A stretch of DNA of 37,719 bases from a virus: positions 1 to 37,719 of IMG/VR virus record IMGVR_UViG_3300032677_000082; one strand, 5' to 3'. A program made the translations under genes and the position numbers. Positions 8,842 through 17,651 of this stretch are shown here, in pieces (position 1 is the stretch's first letter; every line of letters begins with the position of its first letter). The notes under the pieces were generated by a model. That model made no database searches. It saw nothing but the letters and a program-made list of their open reading frames with translations, and was not told where the DNA came from.

Positions 8842-11093
8842 TGGCTTTTGATCCAGATGCCTATGTAGCCCAAAAAAGCGCGCCATTAGAACAGCCCGGA
8901 CCAAATGTAACTGTATCCGGATTTAACCCTGATGAGTATGTTGCTCAAAAAGCTAAAACCGCTCCTGTTGAAGAAAGTAGTGGTTTTAAATTAGGTAATT
9001 TAAGTGACGCAGGGGTTTCCGCTGAGCGTATGCTAAATGCTATAGCTAAACCACCAGCAGCATTAGCAGAATATGCTGGTTGGGGTGCGCCAGCGAAAGC
9101 ACTAATGGCCCGGGACGAGTATCTTAAACAACATAGTGGTTTAGGTGCATCCCTATCTAGTCTTGGTGGCGATGTTGCAGGACTTATGATCCCTGGTGGC
9201 GCTGCAGGTAAAGTTGCAGAAGCAACTTCTATGCTTCCAAAAGCTACTGAGTTAATGGAACGTATTCCGGGTGCAGCTAAATTATTAGAAACTGGCCCAG
9301 CTTGGTTAGAAAAAACACTAGGCAGTAAATACGCACAAGCTGCAGGTTTAGGTGGAACTTCTTCTTTTTTAGCCCCTACAGGAAAAGATATAACAGAGCC
9401 AGGATTTGCGGAGCAACATACTGCAGAGGCTGGCACAGGTGCTGCTTTAGGCCCAGTATTTACTAAGGGTGCTTCTATGGTTGGCACTGCTCTTGATCCA
9501 GCTATGAAGCGTTTTAAAGACTTGTTAGCTCAAGGTTTCACCAAAGAGCAAATTATGAAAGGTAGCTTTGGGCAGGTTGTTGGTGGTTTAGCACAAAAAG
9601 CCGAAGACATTGGTGCATATATACCTTTTGGTGGAATAAGCTCTTTGGTATCAAAAGGCCAAAAAAGCTTTACAGATGCAGCCAAAAACATTGAAGGCTC
9701 CATAACAAAAACTGCAAAAGAAAAAGCAGCACAGCTTGATACTCAATTGGCAAATGCCAATGTAGGCTTAACAAATACCCAAAAAGGTGTAGTTGTTCCT
9801 GCAGCTAAAGCAAAATTAGATTCTGATAAATTAGATTTACAAAACCGTTATGATGATTTTGTAAAAACTACAACAGATAACATGAACGAACGTCATGCTA
9901 ATGAATTTAGTCGGCCTATTATACAAAAAGCATTAGACCCTGTTGGGGTAACGCTTCCGGATGAGCACCAAGGTACCGAAGCTATTAAGTTTGCGCAAGG
10001 TGTTGAAAAGCAACTATACGATAGTGGTATTGAAAAAGTTGGAGATATCAGAATTGGAGACAATGAGCTAAATTCACTTAAATCCGTATTAGATGCAAGT
10101 AAACACCGTCTTGGTGGAGAAGGTTCTGATTTATATAATAAATTAGCTAGTAGAGTAGATGAAATAAAAGATACTGCTGGGGATTCTAAGTTAATATCTG
10201 CTGGACAATGGCATAATATATTTAAAGATTTAGGTGCAGAGGCTCAAAACTACAAAGGCCCCCTTTCTTCTGGTACAGACCGCGAATACGGTAGTGCGGT
10301 AACTAACCTTAAAAATAAATGGATGGATATTATTGAGGGCACTGAAGGCTCGGATATAATTAAAAAAGCTAATGCGGTTCACTCAGCTTTACAAGTACCA
10401 CAAACAGCAGCTGGGTATTTAAATACATATATGGAAAAGGGCGGTAAGTTTGACCCTAAAGATTTCTTACGAGCATTAAAATCTGAATCATCAAATAAAC
10501 GTTTTGCTGCTGGTGATTCAAGACTTCAAGAAGAAGCACTTGCTGCGTATCAAAAAATGGCAGATGAAAAGTTAGCTTTAAAAGCTAGTCACGATACTTT
10601 CAAAACTCAGTTAACTGCTAAGAAAAAAGAAAAAGCCGCTGAAATGGGTGCGAATTTAACTTTGCAAAACAAAAATATTGCTAATCAAAAAGCATATTTA
10701 AAAACACAAAAAGAAGCTGAAAAAGAAGTATTAAAAACTCAAGTTGATACCAAAAAAGAAGCTTTAGACAAAACTTTAGAGGACGTCTCTAACACAGCAA
10801 ACGACGCTTATGCAAAACATAGGATTATGTATGGTATGTTGGGACTAGGGGGAACGGGAGCTATAGGTCAGGCACTACCATTGGACGCTACAACAAAATT
10901 AGGGATTGCGGGAGCTGCATTAACTGGTTCCCACATTTATGCCGCTCCTCCAGTTCAAGCAGCGCTAAAAGCTGCAGCGCTTTCTAGGCCGGACATTGCT
11001 AGAGTTGCAGGGCAAAAGTTAAAAGAAAAAGCTCCTTTAATTGGTGGATTGGCGGCTTATTCAGCCAACCAATCCAATACACCACCTAAGTAA
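8841..11093 (+). CDS. Large internal-virion-type protein, coiled-coil
   Basis: 750 aa. The N terminus repeats one short motif, FDPDAYVAQK and FNPDEYVAQK, as in other large phage virion proteins. Residues about 95-165 are hydrophobic and Gly/Ala-rich; residues 280-350 and 570-660 are Lys/Ala/Gln-rich and predicted coiled coil. The C terminus has two hydrophobic segments (MYGMLGLGGTGAIGQAL, LGIAGAALTGSHIYAA). This looks like an ejectosome-type protein (T7 gp15/gp16 role), but no lytic enzyme motif is visible. It is the last + strand gene. Confidence 0.55.
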   Translation: MAFDPDAYVAQKSAPLEQPGPNVTVSGFNPDEYVAQKAKTAPVEESSGFKLGNLSDAGVSAERMLNAIAKPPAALAEYAGWGAPAKALMARDEYLKQHSGLGASLSSLGGDVAGLMIPGGAAGKVAEATSMLPKATELMERIPGAAKLLETGPAWLEKTLGSKYAQAAGLGGTSSFLAPTGKDITEPGFAEQHTAEAGTGAALGPVFTKGASMVGTALDPAMKRFKDLLAQGFTKEQIMKGSFGQVVGGLAQKAEDIGAYIPFGGISSLVSKGQKSFTDAAKNIEGSITKTAKEKAAQLDTQLANANVGLTNTQKGVVVPAAKAKLDSDKLDLQNRYDDFVKTTTDNMNERHANEFSRPIIQKALDPVGVTLPDEHQGTEAIKFAQGVEKQLYDSGIEKVGDIRIGDNELNSLKSVLDASKHRLGGEGSDLYNKLASRVDEIKDTAGDSKLISAGQWHNIFKDLGAEAQNYKGPLSSGTDREYGSAVTNLKNKWMDIIEGTEGSDIIKKANAVHSALQVPQTAAGYLNTYMEKGGKFDPKDFLRALKSESSNKRFAAGDSRLQEEALAAYQKMADEKLALKASHDTFKTQLTAKKKEKAAEMGANLTLQNKNIANQKAYLKTQKEAEKEVLKTQVDTKKEALDKTLEDVSNTANDAYAKHRIMYGMLGLGGTGAIGQALPLDATTKLGIAGAALTGSHIYAAPPVQAALKAAALSRPDIARVAGQKLKEKAPLIGGLAAYSANQSNTPPK

Positions 11094-11099
11094 TTACTT
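11088..11099. other. Palindrome at the convergent gene junction
   Basis: AAGTAATTACTT is a perfect 12-bp palindrome that contains both stop codons of the facing genes. No hairpin with a T-run exists on either strand near the junction. Confidence 0.7.
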
Positions 11100-12986
11100 C
11101 CTGTAACGCTTATTGACCCAGCCCTCTGCTGCTAGAGGAAATGTTGGGGCCCATGTTGGTGGGGTTGTCATAATTTGCATAACCTCACCATCCAATACTA
11201 ACTTTGCATTTTCTTCATCAACTAGGATTAATACCTCATCATGGATAGAATTGATTATCTCATAGCCCTTCTTCTCCAAATTGAGCATCGCATTTGCCAA
11301 AAAATCTCTGGCGGTTCCCTGAACTGCGGATTGAAAGATAGAGCTACCAATGAGTTGGTTCCTAGTCCAAGCCCGGGTGTAGGTATTCAAACTGTGAACA
11401 GTGACCCCATACTTAGTAGTCCCCCAAGGAGTTGTGACCAAATCGAGTTGTGGCCTCTGCCAGCAAATCAACCTACCGCTTGGCAATTTCATCCATAGTG
11501 TTTCTTTCACAACTTTCAGCACAATATGCTGTCCCGCCCGAAATGGATTGCCGGGATTGCTTACTGCTTCAATCGCAGCATTTTCGCACAATGACCACAG
11601 CTCCTTCACTTTCGAATACGAACTGCGGTAACCATCTACTGCGCTCTTGGCTTGAACCTCACTCAGCTTAACCCCCATCCCTTCAGCATACTTAACAAGT
11701 CCCTTAGCTCCTTGGCCAAACATCGCGCCCAATACCGCGGACTTACTAACCTGGCGTTGTTCCTTTGTGACCTCATCGTATGGTATATGGTACAAGCGTT
11801 CCGAAGCGAAGACCTTGTACTCATCTAATCCCTTTCTAAAGAGCTCGACCTTGTCTTTTTGCCCAGCCAGGTAGACGCCAACTCGGTTTTCAATTGAGCT
11901 AAAATCCACGTCAACGAAGGTTTTGCCCGAAGGTGCTTTGATCGCAGATCTAACGAGGCTTGAAAGTTCTGCCATTGTGCCACTTGCCCCTCCAAATACC
12001 TGTGGTATCGCGCGTTCAATCTCAGCATCTTCGAGTGTGGGACGAGCAATATTCTGTAAATTGAGGCCACCACGGCTCGCCCAGCGGCCAGTACTAGCGC
12101 CATGATATACCAATGTATTCCTAATCCGTCCTTCACGTTGTATCTCCTGCATCTTAGCGTACTTAGCCACGCTAGTTTGGCTCCCTTCTTGGCGTAATTC
12201 TAATGCCCTACGTACGTCTTTATGTAAGTTAGTGTCTACTAACTTAGCTGAAACGGTCTTAGCGGTCATATCAGCCATATCTCCACCCTTTTCATTCAAC
12301 CAACCGAGCAATTTAGCCCTTTCTGAGGGCTTAAAACCTGTCATAGCGATGAGTTCTTGGTCCAACTGTGCCTGTGCCCCCAATACAGCTTTACAGGCAT
12401 TCTGGAGCTCTATAGGATCAACTGGTACGCCTCGATCATTAATTTGCTGTGTCAGAGTATATACTTCTTGTTCGGCGGCTGTAAGGGGCCTTAAAACGCT
12501 TCCTATGGCCATCTCTGTGCGTACGTCACCCATACAATAATCATACATCTGTTTTAGCAAAACCGGGTCTTTGTCGAATGTACCGTCTTTCTTTGGTTTA
12601 CATAGCTTTTGAATGAGTCGCTTACCAATGGGGTCTTTTTGCTCCACAGTACCTAAAAATATAGCAGCATCTTCCAAACTCTGTGGCACGTTATTGGCTG
12701 CTGCTATAGCCATAGTATCAATGCATCTTTCAAGCAGAATGTCCAATTTAAGCACGTATTTCATAATGTGCCATTCAAACATAACATTCCACCCTTGAAA
12801 CCAATTGTTTCTTTCGTACATAAACATTGGCAAAGGCATATCTGGGGTCCAAAGTTTTACAGGACCCCCATCAATAGAATACGCCATACAAATCACTTCG
12901 GTGCTTGGGTCGCTTGCGTATATGTCTAATCCATGAGTTGGCAAATCAATGTTACTTCGCACTTCAAAGTCTAAATTAATCAACAT
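11094..12986 (-). CDS. DNA polymerase I-family replicative polymerase
   Basis: 630 aa. Residues 1-160 are a 3'-5' exonuclease domain: DFE (D6, E8, exo I), NVMFEWH (exo II area) and YCMGDVRTEMA (exo III). The polymerase domain has motif A DFSSIENRV (361-369), motif B RQVSKSAVLGAMFGQG (411-426) and motif C HDEV (582-585), together with the template-site segment TGRWASRGGLNLQN. It lacks the 5' nuclease domain, as phage Pol I-type replicases do. ATG at 12986 lies inside the end of the HNH gene and has GAAAGG upstream. It meets the + strand operon stop to stop with no spacer. Confidence 0.95.
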   Translation of the reverse strand: MLINLDFEVRSNIDLPTHGLDIYASDPSTEVICMAYSIDGGPVKLWTPDMPLPMFMYERNNWFQGWNVMFEWHIMKYVLKLDILLERCIDTMAIAAANNVPQSLEDAAIFLGTVEQKDPIGKRLIQKLCKPKKDGTFDKDPVLLKQMYDYCMGDVRTEMAIGSVLRPLTAAEQEVYTLTQQINDRGVPVDPIELQNACKAVLGAQAQLDQELIAMTGFKPSERAKLLGWLNEKGGDMADMTAKTVSAKLVDTNLHKDVRRALELRQEGSQTSVAKYAKMQEIQREGRIRNTLVYHGASTGRWASRGGLNLQNIARPTLEDAEIERAIPQVFGGASGTMAELSSLVRSAIKAPSGKTFVDVDFSSIENRVGVYLAGQKDKVELFRKGLDEYKVFASERLYHIPYDEVTKEQRQVSKSAVLGAMFGQGAKGLVKYAEGMGVKLSEVQAKSAVDGYRSSYSKVKELWSLCENAAIEAVSNPGNPFRAGQHIVLKVVKETLWMKLPSGRLICWQRPQLDLVTTPWGTTKYGVTVHSLNTYTRAWTRNQLIGSSIFQSAVQGTARDFLANAMLNLEKKGYEIINSIHDEVLILVDEENAKLVLDGEVMQIMTTPPTWAPTFPLAAEGWVNKRYRK

Positions 12987-13359
12987 TTTTTACCTTTCGT
13001 TTTGTCCAACCATGTTTGTTTTCTACCGAATGAATAGCATGGCAGTTAGCACACAATACTTCGCATTTGGCGATTTCTGCAAAAATGGTTTCCCATTTTC
13101 TTTTGGGGTCTTGCGATATATTGAATAGTTTTTCCCCTTTAATATGATTAAATTGTAGTGCTGCAGGGTGTTTATTATATCCGCATTGCGCACAGCCTCG
13201 GCTTAATTTAATGCTATTAATCGCCTCTCTACGACCCTGTTGAAACTTTTTTGTTGTTCTGGATTTATTCGGGTTGTGATTTCGGCATTTTGCTGAACAA
13301 TATTTTTGCCAAACCACTTTTGATATGTAGTTTGCACTACACGATTGACATGTTTTCAC
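12976..13359 (-). CDS. HNH endonuclease between RNR and polymerase genes
   Basis: About 127 aa. Three Cys pairs (CQSCSANY, CAQCGYNKH, CEVLCANCH) and the segment LQFNHIKG...CEVLCANCHAIH give an HNH fold with zinc-binding knuckles, typical of free-standing homing endonucleases in phages. GTG at 13359 has AGGAG five bases upstream and is preferred over the GTG six bases earlier, which overlaps that site. The end overlaps the polymerase start by 11 bases. A terminator hairpin precedes it. Insertion between RNR and polymerase, common homing sites, suggests a mobile gene; its target is not known. Confidence 0.85.
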   Translation of the reverse strand: MKTCQSCSANYISKVVWQKYCSAKCRNHNPNKSRTTKKFQQGRREAINSIKLSRGCAQCGYNKHPAALQFNHIKGEKLFNISQDPKRKWETIFAEIAKCEVLCANCHAIHSVENKHGWTKRKVKNVD

Positions 13360-13389
13360 ACTCACTCCTAGGGTAACCGACGTATCGGG

Positions 13390-13416
13390 AAAAAAGGGGG
13401 CCAGGACTGCGCCCCC
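13390..13416 (-). terminator. Rho-independent terminator after the RNR gene
   Basis: On the - strand GGGGGC, a nine-base loop, GCCCCC, then six T. It lies just after the RNR stop and before the HNH gene. The T-run is followed by CCC, as at the terminator upstream of the RNR gene. Confidence 0.85.
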
Positions 13417-13441
13417 AAACCAACCACCATGTAAAACTTAA

Positions 13442-15316
13442 TTATATCTCACAAACGCCAGCGCTGCAAGCAAGCATTTGGACGCCTTCTACATTGTCGG
13501 TTTCCTCTTTAAGTTGGCTCCAATCAATAACAGGTATAGCTGCTTTTAGTTCTTCGTATTCCTGCTCAGTACATTCAGTATACGGTGCTTGACGGTAAGT
13601 TCCTCCGTCGTAGGGGAGGTAGCTAACTCCGCTGATTTCGTCAAAGTTGTTCCATGTCCAGGCTCCAACACTAGGCCAGTCTCCTTCCGCAACCGAGATC
13701 GTAACAGAGGGTTTGTGCTCGCACCAATATCGCTGATAGGTAAGCCAGAGCTCAAGGTGGGCGATTGGGGTAACGTCGTCTCTGGTAAGTCCATCGGGGG
13801 CTTTCTGTGGAAAACTGAAGACGGTAGTTTGGGTGGGTTTGTAAACACAGTCTTCTGCTGGAATTCCTTGTCCAATAAGGAATTGGGAGAGAGGATCTTT
13901 TTTATCTCCTCGCACTCTTCGGATATAGAATTTAGCATGGCGAGGGTGGATGCCGCTCGCCGAATTAGTAAGCTGGGATACTGTTCCACTTGGCTTGACG
14001 CATGTGATAGCAGCGCTGACAGGGATTCCGAGAGCAGCTGCCCATTCTTCATTTGTACTTCTAGCGCACTCTCTAAGTTCTGTAAGTAAGGCATTTAATT
14101 TAGGTCCTTGGGTTGTGAGAAGGGGATTATCGTAGATTCCAGTGAGGGAGACACCAAGTAGGCGCTCTTCTTCAGTATTACGTTGCCACACTTTGCGCAA
14201 GTAGGGGAACTTTGTGAAGGTGGACTGGATTGTACCAAGGATGGTGGCAAGCCGCACTTTACGCAACAAGGTCTCTTTAGTATCGTCATGTCGTACTACG
14301 CACTCAGAGAGGTTGCAGAATTGGTAAGGACGTAAAATAATTTCCGAACACGGATTCGTTCCAAATTCGTAGTTAGGGTCCCTGTTACCATATTTCTCAA
14401 CAGTTTTCTTTGCAGCTTCGCGGTTAAATATACCGCGTTCCCCTGAGTGGGAGTTGTATAGCGAAAGCCACTCTTCCATGAATTTGCCAACGGTTGGAGT
14501 TTCATTGTAAACCGCAGAGTTGTTTGCAAGAGCGCGGTGCGGGGCAGTATCCCACCATGGGCCAGCTTTAGCATATCGAATCCTTTCATCGTCTAAGTCG
14601 GAAAGTGAAATCATAGCTGATCGGCGCACACCACCAACCACTACCACCTCACCAATTTTACACATCAGGTCATGGCACTCTAATGAATTTAAGCGACGGC
14701 CTTTAGCGTTTTTAAATGTTGCTACAGTAAACTCAAACAAATCAATCAGTGGTTGCGGCCCGGAAGCTCGTCCGCCAAATGTTTTGAGTCGTGCTCCGGA
14801 AGGTCTAACGGCTGACACGTCCCATTTAGGGATTTCACCAGCCCATAAAGTGGCAAGCAAAAGTCGCAGTGACTTAGACCAACCTTCTTTTGAATCATGT
14901 ACGGTGATTCGATGTTCTGAATCAAATAAGCGCTCTGGCACTTCGGGCAGCTTATTAATATTTTTGGACTCCACTGAGAATCCGACGCCAGTGCCACACA
15001 AGAGAATGAACATTGCCTCGTCAAAGCTCTTAGGATCATCCACAGGCATATAAGCACAATTATAAACGCAAGTATTATCACGATCGGCACTCTTTCCAGC
15101 CGTCATCATGGCTCGCATGGAAGGCATTAATTCTAGGTTAACAATAGAGTTGTATAACTCAGCTTTTAATTCTGTATTTTCGGTAATTGCAGGTGTTCTG
15201 GTAAAAATATAATCTGTAAATCTTGTCACTGTTTCAGGCCAGGTCTCACGACGACCTTTATCGTCTTGGTAACGGGCGTATCTGCTTGCCGCGATATATT
15301 CCATGTACTGATCCAA
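13442..15316 (-). CDS. nrdJ: Adenosylcobalamin-dependent (class II) ribonucleoside-triphosphate reductase
   Basis: 624 aa. Reduces ribonucleotides to deoxyribonucleotides to supply phage DNA synthesis, with B12 as radical source and no separate small subunit. The N terminus (YARYQDDKGRRETWPETV) and NTCVYNCAYMPVDDP, CGTGVGFSVE and the active-site NPCSEI followed by CNLSE match the monomeric class II family; the C-terminal Cys pair (CSAGVC) would regenerate the active site. The start is TTG with AAGGA eight bases before it; an ATG four codons later is too far from that site. It has its own terminator on each side and a -10-like TATAAT upstream. Confidence 0.93.
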   Translation of the reverse strand: MDQYMEYIAASRYARYQDDKGRRETWPETVTRFTDYIFTRTPAITENTELKAELYNSIVNLELMPSMRAMMTAGKSADRDNTCVYNCAYMPVDDPKSFDEAMFILLCGTGVGFSVESKNINKLPEVPERLFDSEHRITVHDSKEGWSKSLRLLLATLWAGEIPKWDVSAVRPSGARLKTFGGRASGPQPLIDLFEFTVATFKNAKGRRLNSLECHDLMCKIGEVVVVGGVRRSAMISLSDLDDERIRYAKAGPWWDTAPHRALANNSAVYNETPTVGKFMEEWLSLYNSHSGERGIFNREAAKKTVEKYGNRDPNYEFGTNPCSEIILRPYQFCNLSECVVRHDDTKETLLRKVRLATILGTIQSTFTKFPYLRKVWQRNTEEERLLGVSLTGIYDNPLLTTQGPKLNALLTELRECARSTNEEWAAALGIPVSAAITCVKPSGTVSQLTNSASGIHPRHAKFYIRRVRGDKKDPLSQFLIGQGIPAEDCVYKPTQTTVFSFPQKAPDGLTRDDVTPIAHLELWLTYQRYWCEHKPSVTISVAEGDWPSVGAWTWNNFDEISGVSYLPYDGGTYRQAPYTECTEQEYEELKAAIPVIDWSQLKEETDNVEGVQMLACSAGVCEI

Positions 15317-15341
15317 AATTGTTTTCCTTATTGTTCTCTAT

Positions 15342-15347
15342 ATTATA
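15342..15347 (-). promoter_or_regulatory. -10-like TATAAT before the RNR gene
   Basis: CATATAATATAG lies on the - strand about 26 bases before the TTG start and just after the terminator T-run. No good -35 hexamer stands 16-18 bases upstream, since that place is taken by the terminator stem. It could be read by a sigma factor that does not need a -35. Confidence 0.45.
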
Positions 15348-15354
15348 TGGTGGG

Positions 15355-15389
15355 AAAAAAGGGAGGCCATAGTTTCTATGGACACTCCC
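15355..15389 (-). terminator. Rho-independent terminator after the SSB gene
   Basis: On the - strand GGGAGTGTCCATAG, AAA, CTATGGCCTCCC, then six T: a stem of about 12 bp with small mismatches. It ends the SSB transcript and abuts the RNR -10 element. Confidence 0.88.
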
Positions 15390-15429
15390 TGCACTACTTA
15401 CTACAAAGGCCTCTAGGGCAATTTACTAC

Positions 15430-15945
15430 TTATACTGCGAAATCATCAGCTGCTGAAGAACCACCACCTAATTTATCAGCATCAGCTAACTTTTGTAGGT
15501 TGTTTAAACCACACGCAATACCTTTAGAACCGGCGGCATTGTATGGGTAAAATGTTACAGATGCACGACCATAACAACCACTATAGAACTCGTTTTGGTC
15601 AAACAACTCTTCACGATTTGCATCTACAACTTGAGGCTTTTGTGCGCTGTTGGCGTTGATAAAATAATGACCTGCATAAGCTGCATCATCACGCTCTTCA
15701 TCACCATCACGCAAACCGCCTTTTAAACCTTTTGGTACTGAGCCGCCAAAGAACGCTGCGTTAGTTGTCTTAGCATCTTCAAAGGCTTTTTTAATCTTTG
15801 CAACACCTTCAACATCGGACTTAGGGATAAGAATAGAAACTGAATACTTTGGTTCGCCACCATTCATACCAGCTTTTGGCTGAAATACATTAGCGTATGA
15901 AAAACGAACTTTACCTGTTACGATTTTAACTTTGTTGGATTGCAT
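15430..15945 (-). CDS. Phage single-stranded DNA-binding protein (DUF2815 family)
   Basis: 171 aa. The opening (VTGKVRFSYANVFQPKA, then EPKYSVSILIPKSD) is characteristic of DUF2815, a phage SSB family with an OB fold. The C terminus is acidic and ends in a hydrophobic tail (SAADDFAV), like the protein-docking tail of SSBs. It has a strong promoter at 16009-16036, a leader with a hairpin, and a terminator after it, so it is probably a highly expressed single gene. It contains one GTTTAAAC octamer (15502). Confidence 0.88.
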   Translation of the reverse strand: MQSNKVKIVTGKVRFSYANVFQPKAGMNGGEPKYSVSILIPKSDVEGVAKIKKAFEDAKTTNAAFFGGSVPKGLKGGLRDGDEERDDAAYAGHYFINANSAQKPQVVDANREELFDQNEFYSGCYGRASVTFYPYNAAGSKGIACGLNNLQKLADADKLGGGSSAADDFAV

Positions 15946-15965
15946 TTTATTTCCTATTTACATTA

Positions 15966-15992
15966 GAACTGGACTTCAATAGGGGCCAGTTC
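15966..15992 (-). promoter_or_regulatory. Hairpin in the SSB leader
   Basis: GAACTGG and CCAGTTC form a 7-bp stem with a 13-base loop in the 5' leader of the SSB mRNA, 20 to 47 bases before the ATG. It could be a binding site for autoregulation by SSB or simply stabilise the RNA. Confidence 0.4.
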
Positions 15993-16008
15993 GTCTACCC
16001 TTAACGCT

Positions 16009-16036
16009 ATTATACACACTTTTACGAATCGTGCAA
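16009..16036 (-). promoter_or_regulatory. Sigma70-type promoter for the SSB gene
   Basis: TTGCAC (-35) and TATAAT (-10) on the - strand, 16 bases apart. The -35 lies inside the last codons of the 85-aa gene upstream. This is the best host-type promoter seen in the window. Confidence 0.75.
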
Positions 16037-16279
16037 TATTCCGTGAAACTCTAATGCTTTTTGTACTGCCATTGCGTTAATAAAATCTGCTTTGTACTCA
16101 TACTCGTCTAATGCTTCTGGATCTTCTGCTATGTAATCGAGTACTTCATACATATCATATCTTAATTGTAACACAGCTTCTCTATTTCCGCTACCGGGTA
16201 AACCATCAAAATCTTTTGTATACTTTTCTATTAAATAATCGGGAACTTCTATTTTATATCCAGAGTATTCAATATTCAT
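16022..16279 (-). CDS. Small acidic protein, unknown
   Basis: 85 aa, strongly acidic (YDMYEVLDYIAEDPEALDEYEYKADF). No family recognised. Its ATG overlaps the stop of the upstream small membrane gene (ATGA), so it is the last member of the operon starting at the DUF2800 gene. The SSB promoter is inside its 3' end. Confidence 0.7.
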   Translation of the reverse strand: MNIEYSGYKIEVPDYLIEKYTKDFDGLPGSGNREAVLQLRYDMYEVLDYIAEDPEALDEYEYKADFINAMAVQKALEFHGILHDS

Positions 16280-16425
16280 AGTTGTAATGTTACCATAACT
16301 AGGCCCACATTACCTAAAGCATATCCTAAAAACGAAATACCCATACCGACTTGACCTTTCATAATAAATTGAATTGCCACAATAGTATACACCACACCAA
16401 TCAAACCAATTAACCAGGCGTTCAT
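16276..16425 (-). CDS. Small two-segment membrane protein
   Basis: 49 aa, beginning MNAWLIGLIGVVYTIVAIQF, a hydrophobic segment, then MKGQVGMG as a short positive loop, then a second hydrophobic segment (ISFLGYALGNVGLVMVTL). The hairpin topology resembles small phage holin-like or membrane-modifying proteins, but no family is recognised. The start codon is the last ATG of an 8-bp repeat array; the stop overlaps the ATG of the next gene (ATGA). Confidence 0.6.
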   Translation of the reverse strand: MNAWLIGLIGVVYTIVAIQFIMKGQVGMGISFLGYALGNVGLVMVTLQL

Positions 16426-16457
16426 GCGTTCATGCGTTCATGCGTTAATGCGTTCAT
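16418..16457 (-). repeat. Five tandem 8-bp repeats carrying start codons
   Basis: On the - strand ATGAACGC x5 (second copy ATTAACGC). The array starts at the DUF2800 stop and ends with the first codons of the small membrane protein. Consecutive ATGAACGC units give ATG-AAC-GCA-TGA, so each stop overlaps the next start. Confidence 0.9.
16422..16457 (-). CDS. Possible 11-residue leader peptide from the repeat array
   Basis: The ATG that overlaps the DUF2800 stop (ATGA) opens a frame encoding MNALTHERMNA and stops at a TGA that overlaps the ATG of the membrane protein. It would carry ribosomes from the DUF2800 gene to the membrane gene by reinitiation. Translation of the peptide is inferred from the arrangement only. 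Confidence 0.35.
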   Translation of the reverse strand: MNALTHERMNA

Positions 16458-17602
16458 GCAAAGTCCTCCTTAGCAGCTTGTTTAACACGTACCAGTTTTG
16501 GTGCTCCGTCTGGACGTAAAACTAAATCACCCAACCATGCCGCTGCTTGCTTGTTAATCTTTTCCAATGATGCGATAGATTTAAGTGTTGGCTGATTCCA
16601 AATCTGTTCCGCTGGCATACCCTTTTCAATAAGCACTGTTGCCGCTAATTGGTTATCTGATATCTTGCGGTGAGTCTTTGTAACTGACAGCTTAAAGCCT
16701 GTAGGAATAACATTACAGGTTATGGCCTGTTCTAGTGCGTACTCTTCTACATCATTTGCCCATGTTCTTAAATCTTGGGCTTTGGCAAGGACTTCAATAA
16801 TTTCGTCTTGGCTGAGGAGGGCTGGCTCTTGGAAGTCTTGCTTGGCAAGCTCTGTGTTGAAGTCGCTGCGGGAGCGGCACGTCGCTTTGGCACGGCAGAA
16901 CTGGCACCACTCTCCGGGGAGGAAGTCACCCGAGCCGGACCACGCTTTCTTGGCTTTGGGTTTGACAAAATAGTTCGCCCAGTCGACAAGTTTATGTATG
17001 CTTGTTCCGTCGGTACTGATTGAGTCGAGTCTAGGTTGGTGAATGGTATAGCTAACTTCTTTAATGTTTGGGAACTCTTCTTTGAACTTGGCGTATGCCC
17101 CGAGTGCGTAAAGTCTGAGTTGAGGATTGTCTTCTGCGTAAACTGGAATTCCTTTTCCAAATTTAAGGTCGATAACGCGAATGGAGTGTTCAGAAAGAAT
17201 AACCACATCGGCCGTACCAAAGCCATCAGGAACCCATTCAGAGAAGTCCACACGCTGTTCAAAAAGCGGTGTGTCTCCTTCACCAATTTGAGAGCGGACG
17301 TAAAGAACGTAGTTGTCAACGTGGGCTTCAAAGTCCTCTCTTTCAGCTTCTTCATAGTTTTGATAGATCGGGTGCGTTTTAATGATTTCATATTCTCGGT
17401 CATATTCATCGTGTCCTATTTGATTAAACTGCAAACGCAAGCGTACTTCACCTAGCGAATGGGCAAGAGTGCCTTCCGCAGAGAAATCAATCCCTTTGGT
17501 ATTTCTTTTTTGTTCTGGAAGGGTGGATTCTAAACGAGCACTTGGTGTGCAAGATAGCCATCTTTTGGCTCCCGATGCACTTAACATGGCGTGGGCTGTC
17601 AA
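16454..17602 (-). CDS. DUF2800 RecB/Cas4-like nuclease
   Basis: 382 aa. The start HAMLSASGAKRWLSCTPSARLE is the signature of DUF2800, a phage family with a PD-(D/E)XK nuclease core. The core is visible as PDGFGTADVVILSEHSIRVI followed by DLKFGKG and QLRLYALGA. A Cys cluster (WCQFCRAKATC) fits the Fe-S site of RecB/Cas4/AddB-like nucleases. Start TTG at 17602 is favoured because the family begins just before HA and GAAAG lies upstream. It probably processes DNA ends in replication or recombination. Preceded by the TTTTTTGCATTAGT element. Confidence 0.85.
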   Translation of the reverse strand: MTAHAMLSASGAKRWLSCTPSARLESTLPEQKRNTKGIDFSAEGTLAHSLGEVRLRLQFNQIGHDEYDREYEIIKTHPIYQNYEEAEREDFEAHVDNYVLYVRSQIGEGDTPLFEQRVDFSEWVPDGFGTADVVILSEHSIRVIDLKFGKGIPVYAEDNPQLRLYALGAYAKFKEEFPNIKEVSYTIHQPRLDSISTDGTSIHKLVDWANYFVKPKAKKAWSGSGDFLPGEWCQFCRAKATCRSRSDFNTELAKQDFQEPALLSQDEIIEVLAKAQDLRTWANDVEEYALEQAITCNVIPTGFKLSVTKTHRKISDNQLAATVLIEKGMPAEQIWNQPTLKSIASLEKINKQAAAWLGDLVLRPDGAPKLVRVKQAAKEDFA

Positions 17603-17628
17603 TTTATTCTTTCAATTCGTTTTAAGAA

Positions 17629-17651
17629 GTATACATACTAATGCAAAAAAA
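17629..17651 (-). promoter_or_regulatory. TTTTTTGCATTAGT promoter-like element
   Basis: On the - strand a T-run, GCATTAGT and then ATGTATAC, about 27 bases before the TTG start of the DUF2800 gene. The T-run is also the tail of the preceding terminator, the same arrangement as at 3011-3050. Confidence 0.6.

Noticed and set aside
8945-9487. 180-codon open frame opposite the 750-aa gene
   Set aside because: Ala/Pro-rich composition mirrors the Gly/Ala codons of the + strand gene; no ribosome site or family.
13546-15090. Long open frames on both strands inside the RNR gene
   Set aside because: They have no domain motifs and are shadows of the RNR coding sequence.
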